A DNA stretch of 64,000 nucleotides, from assembly GCF_019669925.1 (NCBI RefSeq), contig NZ_AP019779.1:1813001-1877000 (forward strand). Direction: 5' to 3'. The notes under the pieces were generated by a model. It was not told the origin of the DNA, searched no databases, and was given only the letters and a program-made list of their open reading frames with translations. Made by a program: the position numbers and the translations under genes. Below, one piece after another: positions 57,720-64,000 of this stretch. Positions within the stretch are counted from its first letter, which is position 1; every line of letters starts with the position of its first letter. The DNA is from Methanobrevibacter arboriphilus. GTDB taxonomy: Archaea > Methanobacteriota > Methanobacteria > Methanobacteriales > Methanobacteriaceae.

Positions 57720-58984
57720 ATTCCTAATGATGCTAGCGAAATAACATTAATTTTATCTTTTCGAGTGTAACTTATTCCAGTACCTGTAATTATGTTTAGT
57801 GATTTTGGTGGTTTAACTTTTGTTTTGTCTAATCTTGAAACCATTTTATGAAGGTTTTTAGCAGCTTCTTCAATTTGTCCAGTTCCAAGCTTAATTTCAA
57901 AAGCAATCCAATCTCCATTATATTTTTGCACAATAGCATCCACTTCTAAACCATATGAGTCTTGATAATGATAAACTTTAGCATCATTTGCTTGTGCATA
58001 AACTCTAAGGTCATGTATTACTAATGATTCAAATAAAAATCCTGTGAAATTAAGGTCATTGATTAAAGAGTCAAAATCAGCACCAAGTGCTGCCACTGAG
58101 AGACAAACATCTGTAAAATGACGTTTTGGTGTTTTACGTAATGATGCTGAGGAACGAATATGAGTATTCCATACAGGTTGTTCCTCAATAATCATCAAAC
58201 GTTTTAATGCATCGAGATATTCATAAATAGTAGGACGAGAAAGATCAGCATTTTCTTTTTTTTGAATATCTAATTCTAAAGTTTTAATATCTACTGTTGT
58301 TGAGCTGTTTCTGGCAATGGAACGTAGTAAGTTTTGAACTTTTACAGGGTCACGTTTCACATTCGAAACTTTACTTATATCTACTTCACAAAGCAAATCA
58401 ATATATGCTCTATTCAAATCAATTGATTGCCTTAATTTTTTACCTAATAATGTTGGAAATCCTCCTATGATTATTTTCTCAATAATAAACTCTAAGTCAG
58501 TTGGTTCATCTAAAACATCAATATCTTTTTTAGAATCAGAAAATAAAGTTTGCATACTGATTTTTCCTGATGAAAAACCTAATTCTTGCCATGTCATTGT
58601 TCTCATATCAAGAGTGGTAAATCGTCCTGCTCCAGAATGCATCTTTATACTTTCTTCAGGATTTGCTGAACCAGTCAGAATAAATTGTGCTGACTGCCCC
58701 CTATTATCTACTTCGTGGCGAATGTAATTCCAAATTTTTGGTTGTTCTTGCCATTCATCAATTAATCGGGGTGTTTTGCCAATTAAAAGTCTTTTTGGTG
58801 AAGTTTCCATAAGTACAGGTACTTGTTCATCTTGATCAACATTTAATATACTTTTTGCAAATTGCTTTGCTGATTCTGTTTTTCCACAGGCTTTAGGACC
58901 TCGTATAAGCACTGCTCCAGAGGCATATAATTTCCTTTTAAGCTCTTTATCTGATATTCGATTTACATATTGCATAATTTTCAT
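57716..58984 (-). CDS. ATPase with DUF4143 (PD-(D/E)xK-like) C terminus
   Basis: A 422-residue protein. The AAA-like N-terminal domain has Walker A RGPKACGKTESAKQ, Walker B RLIDEWQE and sensor ILTGSANPEE. A winged-helix part follows (LSRPTIYEYLDALKRLMIIE). The C-terminal DUF4143 domain contains DSYGLEVDAIVQKYNGDWIA with the D...ExK-like AFEIKLG, a restriction-endonuclease-like fold. This family is widespread, with unclear roles; defence or mobile-element functions are suspected. Start is 58984 or the Met three codons later (58975); both lack a clear ribosome site. Its upstream DNA carries 23-bp tandem repeats. Confidence 0.85.
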   Translation of the reverse strand: MKIMQYVNRISDKELKRKLYASGAVLIRGPKACGKTESAKQFAKSILNVDQDEQVPVLMETSPKRLLIGKTPRLIDEWQEQPKIWNYIRHEVDNRGQSAQFILTGSANPEESIKMHSGAGRFTTLDMRTMTWQELGFSSGKISMQTLFSDSKKDIDVLDEPTDLEFIIEKIIIGGFPTLLGKKLRQSIDLNRAYIDLLCEVDISKVSNVKRDPVKVQNLLRSIARNSSTTVDIKTLELDIQKKENADLSRPTIYEYLDALKRLMIIEEQPVWNTHIRSSASLRKTPKRHFTDVCLSVAALGADFDSLINDLNFTGFLFESLVIHDLRVYAQANDAKVYHYQDSYGLEVDAIVQKYNGDWIAFEIKLGTGQIEEAAKNLHKMVSRLDKTKVKPPKSLNIITGTGISYTRKDKINVISLASLGI

Positions 58985-58989
58985 CTTAC

Positions 58990-59113
58990 ATATTTTAAGT
59001 ATTTTATTTTATATATTTAAGGTTATTTATTTTACATATTTCAAGTGTTTTATTTTACATATTTAAGGTTATTTATTTTACATATTTCAAGTGTTTTATT
59101 TTACACATTTAAG
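58990..59113 (+). repeat. 23-bp tandem repeats, 5.4 units, alternating two variants
   Basis: Units start at 58990, 59013, 59036, 59059 and 59082, with a partial unit at 59105. Units 2 and 4 are identical (ATATTTAAGGTTATTTATTT + TAC), as are units 3 and 5 (ATATTTCAAGTGTTTTATTT + TAC), so there is a 46-bp higher-order period. They lie directly before the minus-strand ATPase start. Confidence 0.92.
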
Positions 59114-59172
59114 ATTTTTGGTTTCATTAGTATATTAATATTTCGACTCAGATATCACAAAAAGTATGTTGT

Positions 59173-59200
59173 TTTTAGTAAATTTTATATTGTTTATTAT
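59173..59200 (+). repeat. 28-bp direct repeat, left copy
   Basis: An exact 28-base match to 60225-60252, starting TTTTAGTAAATTTTATATTG and ending TTTATTAT. The two copies are 1052 bases apart and bracket the DUF4258-like/DUF2283 pair. Confidence 0.85.
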
Positions 59201-59358
59201 ATTCTTAATCCACACTATTTTCAGTGATTTTTATATTTTTTATTTCTATGAAAAAGTATAAAAATATAAAGATACTATATATAAATATAAAAATGTATAA
59301 GAGTTATAAATAAAATTATGTGAATTGGTGATAGTTATATAAGTATTCTATTAGTGAT

Positions 59359-59657
59359 ATGGAATCTATTCTTGAAAAATTAAGAAATAATGAACATGTC
59401 ATATAACAGATTCAGAACATTTTCTTGATAACATAAAGAGAAAATATTGTGAATATGATACAGTTTATAACTTGATTAAAAATGATTTACCAGTTTATAT
59501 GAAACTTTCCAAGAATAATAAATTTCTTGTATTTTATAATCATCCTGAATCTGATAAATATCATGTTAAAGTTGTGATATTTATTAAAAATCTTGATGAG
59601 ATTAGATTAGTAACTACTTTTCCAACTGAAAGAAGGAGGGGGAAATTCCATGATTAA
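59359..59657 (+). pseudogene. DUF4258-like small toxin with a frameshift
   Basis: ATG 59359 gives MESILEKLRNNEHV and then a stop at 59404. The other frame continues HITDSEHFLDNIKRKYCEYD and so on to 59657. A single lost C near 59398-59400 would join them as EHVHITDSEHF, for about 99 residues. The whole resembles DUF4258/RelE-fold toxins (DEIRLVTTFP near the end). Its stop overlaps the next gene's ATG by 8 bases, the usual layout of a toxin-antitoxin pair. Sequencing error is the alternative to inactivation. Confidence 0.7.
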
Positions 59658-60021
59658 AGAACCAATATTAGTAGATTATAAATATGATTCTACTGTTGAT
59701 GCATTGTCTATAAAAGTTAAAAATTATGAACATGAAAGAAGTGTTGAACTATCTGATGATGTTATTATGGACTTTAACAAAGACAATGAGTTTATTGCTT
59801 TAGAAATACTTAATGCATCCTATGTGCTCGATGTTGATGAATCCAGCCTTGAAAACATTCGTGATATTAGTTTATCTGTTAAGGTAACTGATTATGTGAT
59901 ATTTGTTAATGCTATTTTCACTCTTCCAGTTAGTAATCATGAAGAAATCAAAGTAACTAATGCAAGCATTGCTAACGATATTAACATTCCTAAATGGGAT
60001 GGTAATTTAGTAACAGCATAA
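59650..60021 (+). CDS. DUF2283 protein, probable antitoxin
   Basis: A 123-residue protein. VDYKYDSTVDALSIKVKNYE and VIMDFNKDNEFIALEILNAS are the DUF2283 core. Such proteins pair with DUF4258-like toxins. A strong GGAGG (within GGAGGGGG) precedes the ATG at 59650. The second half (about 70-123) extends beyond the usual short DUF2283 length. The frame is intact although the partner is frameshifted. Confidence 0.8.
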   Translation: MIKEPILVDYKYDSTVDALSIKVKNYEHERSVELSDDVIMDFNKDNEFIALEILNASYVLDVDESSLENIRDISLSVKVTDYVIFVNAIFTLPVSNHEEIKVTNASIANDINIPKWDGNLVTA

Positions 60022-60224
60022 AAACCCTTTTTCAATTCAACTTTAATTAAAGTCATTAAAACATATATTTTTTGGCTTTTGTTAATATTATTTATACTTA
60101 ATTATTTTAAGACATATCAGCTAAAAATTAGTCATATATTAAGACATATTTTTTTCATTTTGAATATTTATGATATATACCTATCGTTTTTTCAACATAA
60201 CTTTCAACATAGTTAGGTCATAAA

Positions 60225-60252
60225 TTTTAGTAAATTTTATATTGTTTATTAT
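60225..60252 (+). repeat. 28-bp direct repeat, right copy
   Basis: Exact copy of 59173-59200; see that entry. Together they could be recombination or insertion scars. Confidence 0.85.
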
Positions 60253-60278
60253 TTTAATATATTTGTGAATTTTTTTAA

Positions 60279-61643
60279 GTTAAAAAATTTTGTAAAAAAC
60301 TGATTTTTAGTCGTGCAAAATGGATATTTAATCCTTCTTATGATTATCAAATTTCACATGGTATTGAATTAGCAATTGAAACTCTGCCATATTTATTTAA
60401 AATATTTCCTAAAGAATCTAATGAATTCTATGAAATTTTATTAATGGCTTCCTTTCATATGAGGTATTTTGGTTGCTCTGCTATTGCTATAAGAAATTAT
60501 TTGTCAAATATTTCTAATGAACCTAATAAATTTTTGGATGAGTTTATTAATGATTATATTGCCTTACAACCTCAATTTGAAGAAATAGAAAAAGAAGTTA
60601 TTAAAGAAAATAGGATTCAAAATAAAAGTATAAATGTTTTCCCTGAGAGCATTAAACGATTACATGAAAACTATAATGAATATTTGGGCAATATTACTAA
60701 TAAAAGTTTAAAACCTTTAAATTTGAATTTAAATTCTTTATTAAATCTATTTTCTAATTTTGCTAATAGCATACTTGCAAGGAATAAAAGAAGTTCAGAA
60801 AATGCTGATGATATACATGATTTAAATATTTCAAATTTAAGTTTAAATGCTTTATTAAAATTATTTCTGATTATATCAGACAATACTTTCAACGATGAAT
60901 GTTCAAAGATTATAAAAGAAATAATATCAATTGTGAGTGAAAAAATACTTATTGATAATAATTCGGGTGATTATGGGGAATATATGTTGAGAAATAACTT
61001 TTTGGAAAAATTAGCATTATTCATTTTATACTTAGATGAAAATGATATCAAAGAATTCATAAAACCATTTGTTGATAATTTTCAATGTTCAAAAGAAATG
61101 AATGATTTTTTATCAAAATTTGTCTCTGTAGGGTTTAATAATGAGAAATATCATCAATTCTGGGAAGTGTGGGATATTTTTTATGAAAATATAAAAGAAT
61201 GTTCAAAATCAAATAGCCATTATTCTTCTGAAATTATTAAAACATATCTACTGAATTGGCCATATTGGCCATCTGATTTTTTTGATTGGAAAGGATTAAA
61301 TGAAAAAGAATCAAGTTTTTTTCATAAAATTTGTGTCGATATGGGCTCTAATTTAGCTGTTTTAGATTCAATTGCTAAATTTTTGAATGGGATTGGTTAT
61401 GAAAAATATTTTAATGATGGTGTGACTTGGGTTAATCTTATTCTTGAAAATAATAAATTTACTAATAAAGAAATTGAAGGAAGAACTATAGATAATTTAG
61501 AAACATACATGGATAAATATATTATAAAAAATTATGATCTTATTAATAAAGATATCAATACGAAAGGCAAAATAATCACTATTTTGGATTTTTTAATTGA
61601 TAATGGATCAAATCCTAGCTATTTATTAAAAGAAAATTTATAA
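60279..61643 (+). pseudogene. C-terminal fragment of a larger helical protein, no start codon
   Basis: The frame is open from 60279. The sequence before the first ATG at 60444 already reads like protein (SRAKWIFNPSYDYQISHGIE ... TLPYLFKIFPKESNEFYEIL), yet no ATG, GTG or TTG occurs in frame there. So the 5' part has been lost or is frameshifted. The product is a long alpha-helical, Leu/Asn-rich segment with Trp-rich sites (YLLNWPYWPSDFFDWKGL) of the kind seen at the ends of large defence NTPases. That is a resemblance only; no family is assigned. From ATG 60444 it would be 399 residues. Confidence 0.6.
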
Positions 61644-61821
61644 CATTTTCACATTCTAGTATTAAATAAATTGCTTTAAACACGGTATTTTGTTAATAAT
61701 GGAACTAAGAAATAAAGACAAAAACTAAAAAATAAGGTATTCAGCTTAGATGAATTTTGTATAAGATAAGAATAGGCTATTGAATTTTTCATTTTTAGTA
61801 TTTATAATTTTTTTTATTAAA

Positions 61822-62438
61822 ATGTTCCTAAAACGATTTTCAAAAATTCATACCAAAAAGAGGAACAAAAAATGATAGATCTAAAAAAAGAAATCAATTT
61901 ATTCTTACATAAAATCAAAGAAGACAAAAAACAATTTAATAAGTATTTATTTTATAAACTCCAATATTTTTATGGGTGAAGAAGTCAAGAGATAGCTACT
62001 TTAAAAATAAGTGATATTGATTTTGATAAGAAAGAAATAACTTTTAATTTAGCTAAGAAAGAACAAGAAACAAAACTAACTTTAATATTGCCAGATGATT
62101 TATCTAAAGAAATAGCTAAGCAAATCCATGAAAAAAATAAAGTAAATGATGATTATCTATTTCTTGAAAAAGATGTGAAAATCGATGGATTTTTAAGAAA
62201 TATGAGAACCTATTTAGAAAGAAATAGTAACAAACTAATAAAGGAATTAACTGAGAAAGATATAAGTTTAAATACGCACTATTTCCGGAGATTAAGGGGT
62301 CAACACCCGTATATCAGTGGAAATGACTTAGAAATTATTCAAAGCTTGTATGTACACCAATCACTTGATCAAACAATTGAATACTTACAAATAAAAGAAA
62401 TTGAAGTGAATAAAATGTTATTAAAGAGTTTGAATTAA
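61822..62438 (+). pseudogene. Tyrosine recombinase (integrase), decayed
   Basis: Pieces in order: MFLKRFSKIHTKKRNKK (61822), then after a frameshift in an A-run (about 61866-61872) MIDLKKEINLFLHKIKEDKK, then an in-frame TGA at 61977-61979 inside FYG-stop-RSQEIATLKISDID, where family members have GLR, so TTA to TGA is likely. The catalytic domain continues to 62438 with the HxxR-like HYFRRLRG and the late YLQ. The N-terminal DNA-binding part is missing. It cannot make a working recombinase as it stands. Confidence 0.8.
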
Positions 62439-62551
62439 TCCATATTTCTTATTGAAAAGTATCAATTTCTGTTAGGCATAATAGATTAATTTATTATAAT
62501 AAAAGTATAATAGTGAAGATATAATTTAAATTTATAACCATCGGTGATTTA

Positions 62552-63415
62552 ATGGTTTCCTTAATTGAAGAAGTGCAAAATAATTGTGTTAGTGACAATA
62601 TAAGTATTGTAGATATGCTTAGAAAGTCATTAATATTAGCTAGAAGATTAAAAATAGAAGAATTTGAAAAATGGATAAAATTAGAACTAGATGGATATAA
62701 TGATATTAGTGAACTTCCGAAATATAGAACAATTGAAGGGTTATTAAAAGCTGAAACGGCTTATGGAGTTAAAATTCTTCAAATGCCTCGTTCGGACCTC
62801 CAAGACATTCTTCAAAAAAGACCTTATTTAAACCCAATTTCAAAGATTGAAGAATTGTATAATAATCATAAATCAAATACTCTTGAGCTAATTTATCCTC
62901 TTGAAACAATTGAAATGATTCAAAAAGGATTAAATTGTGAATCAAGACCTTTTCTTTCAGTTGAGCCATCAGAACTTAAAAATATTTTAGACACTGTTAA
63001 GAATACAGTTTTAGAATGGACTTTAAGATTACAAGATGATGGTATTATGGGTGAAAACTTTTCATTTACAGAAAATGAAAAGAATATTGCCAATCAGAAT
63101 AGAAATATATACAATCTAATTATTATTCAACAAATTAATATTAAACTTAATAAAGATGAAATTTTTGAAAAATTATTTGAAATTAAGAAGATAATTAAAG
63201 ATAGTAGTTTGTTGAATGAAAAGAAAGAAGAATATACTAAAGATATTCAGTCAGTAGAATTAGAACTGCAAAATAATCCTATTCCTGATGTTGATAAAAT
63301 AAAAAATGTTTTTTCTAATATTCTTATAGGGGCTACAGGTAGTTTACTAGCAGAAGGATTGAAACCTTTAATTTATATGATTTGCTTTTCACTTGGAATA
63401 AATATTGGATTTTGA
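62552..63415 (+). CDS. AbiTii-domain protein, putative abortive-infection gene
   Basis: A 287-residue protein. Residues about 1-80 match the AbiTii pattern: SIVDMLRKSLILARRLKIEE, FEKWIKLELDGYND and ELPKYRTIEG. The middle is coiled (about 180-250). The last 30 residues are hydrophobic (SNILIGATGSLLAEGLKPLI, then YMICFSLGINIGF), like a membrane segment. AbiTii is associated with abortive infection against phage; its mechanism is not established. The frame is intact, GGTGAT lies just before the ATG, and the gene sits between two recombinase relics. Confidence 0.8.
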   Translation: MVSLIEEVQNNCVSDNISIVDMLRKSLILARRLKIEEFEKWIKLELDGYNDISELPKYRTIEGLLKAETAYGVKILQMPRSDLQDILQKRPYLNPISKIEELYNNHKSNTLELIYPLETIEMIQKGLNCESRPFLSVEPSELKNILDTVKNTVLEWTLRLQDDGIMGENFSFTENEKNIANQNRNIYNLIIIQQINIKLNKDEIFEKLFEIKKIIKDSSLLNEKKEEYTKDIQSVELELQNNPIPDVDKIKNVFSNILIGATGSLLAEGLKPLIYMICFSLGINIGF

Positions 63416-63499
63416 GAATAAGATTACTAATTCCATTTTAAGGTGTATTTCGCTATACATTTGCTGAATGAAGTTAAAAGATTAATAAATTAAGTATAA

Positions 63500-63673
63500 G
63501 GACTATTAGGGCATGATAATATCGTGACACCTAATAAATGTTCAAGTTTGAGATAAATTATTAAAAAAAAGATATACTGTAGTGAAATGGGAATAAAGAA
63601 AGCAAGACAGAAAGACCAAACAATTGAATATTGCAAATTAAAGAAATAGAAGTAAATAAAAATGTTATTAAGT
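63500..63673 (+). pseudogene. Second, strongly decayed integrase remnant
   Basis: GLLGHDNIVTP (63500-63532) is the LGH box of tyrosine recombinases. Further on, DQTIEYCKLKK (63615 onward) matches the end of the first integrase (DQTIEYLQIKEIEVNKMLL at 62368-62428), about 85% identical in DNA over 60 bases. Frames are broken throughout. Confidence 0.65.
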
Positions 63674-63711
63674 GATATTAATCAGTGATTTTTCTGAATT
63701 ATGGTATTGTA

Positions 63712-64000
63712 TTATGATTGTTTTTCAATATAGTTATTCAATGATTCCATATCACAAAAAGAAATTTTTTCATCAAAAACTTCATTTTTTGAGCTAAATT
63801 TTTTTTTAGGATTTTTATTTATTAAATCTATTTTTGAACTTGCATCGGAGTATTCTAAATACCCTTTAAATGTCCAATCTTTATTATTTTTTCTATTTTT
63901 GGTATCAAATAATAAGGAGAATTCTAAATTCTTAAGGTTAGAATCATATTCTTGAACAAGATAATAATATCTTTTGTTTCTTTTGTTTAATTCGAAATCA
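63712..64000 (-). CDS. C-terminal part of an unknown protein (runs off the window)
   Basis: The minus strand is open from the window edge to TAA at 63712-63714, giving 95 residues (FELNKRNKRYYYLVQEYDSN at the start, DEKISFCDMESLNNYIEKQS at the end). The composition is Lys/Asn-rich but clearly protein-like, with aromatic residues. No family is recognised. It converges on the AbiTii gene. The start lies beyond 64000. Confidence 0.6.
   Translation of the reverse strand, partial: DFELNKRNKRYYYLVQEYDSNLKNLEFSLLFDTKNRKNNKDWTFKGYLEYSDASSKIDLINKNPKKKFSSKNEVFDEKISFCDMESLNNYIEKQS

Noticed and set aside
58990-59113. CRISPR-like array
   Set aside because: The 23-bp units are directly adjacent with no spacers, and no cas gene is nearby; they are plain tandem repeats.
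59045-59227. 60-codon plus-strand frame
   Set aside because: It is created by the tandem repeats, is hydrophobic and low-complexity, and has no ribosome site.
61977-61979. TGA in the integrase as selenocysteine or recoded codon
   Set aside because: Family members have a leucine-like residue there (GLR), a frameshift lies nearby as well, and no selenocysteine element is visible; ordinary decay explains it.
56211-64000. Intact prophage or plasmid-like element
   Set aside because: No capsid, portal, terminase or replication genes are seen, and the integrases are broken.
1-64000. tRNA or rRNA genes
   Set aside because: I looked for GC-rich cloverleaf-like islands and T-loop words; the few GC-richer spots are coding DNA, IS ends or the stem-loop at 39579-39623.

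Overview
The window looks like a very AT-rich (roughly 75% A+T by eye) euryarchaeal chromosome from the Methanobacteriaceae, most likely Methanobrevibacter. The support is an archaeal histone, topoisomerase VI A and B, aIF1A, Rio1, a KH-domain rRNA-assembly protein, Sep-tRNA:Cys-tRNA synthase, HypD, archaeal type II GAPDH, an ether-lipid UbiA prenyltransferase, pyruvate carboxylase subunit B and secreted beta-helix adhesin-like proteins. Shine-Dalgarno sites of GGAGG/GGTGA type and TTG/GTG starts are common.

Layout. 0-9 kb: cell-surface glycosylation (two GT4 enzymes, two divergent GT-C membrane paralogues) plus the archaeal lipid gene. 9.6-22 kb: housekeeping (inositol-phosphate synthase, pycB, and the aIF1A-Rio1-KH-Top6B-Top6A block). 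An IS608-like TnpA/TnpB element and a second truncated copy split that block between Rio1 and KH. 22.4-27.5 kb: a giant mosaic adhesin. 28-36 kb: DUF2284, gap, endonuclease IV, peroxiredoxin, histone and an AAA ATPase, with a decayed RhuM/antirepressor remnant at 31.2-32.5 kb. 37-41 kb: a second, membrane-anchored adhesin and small envelope proteins. 41.6-46.8 kb, minus strand: SepCysS, a TldD/PmbA protein, phosphoglycolate phosphatase and HypD. 47.5-55.8 kb: an ABC-2 exporter, then a nonulosonic-acid (sialic-acid-like) cluster: cytidylyltransferase/SpsG fusion, NeuB, a glycan transferase-like protein and a flippase.

56.2-64 kb is an accessory island and the most interesting part. It holds a TumE-like/HTH toxin-antitoxin-type cassette with extra small genes, a RhuM N-terminal fragment, a DUF4143 ATPase behind 23-bp iteron-like repeats, and a DUF4258-like/DUF2283 pair with a frameshifted toxin between 28-bp direct repeats. 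It continues with a start-less fragment of a larger protein, and an intact AbiTii-type gene between two decayed tyrosine recombinases. It reads as a repeatedly invaded and decaying defence/toxin-antitoxin site.

Two general patterns stand out. Asn/Ser-rich low-complexity inserts are concentrated in the glycosylation genes. Short tandem repeats built from the last codons of a gene follow several stop codons. No tRNA, rRNA or CRISPR array was recognised. All calls come from reading the sequence; no database search was run.
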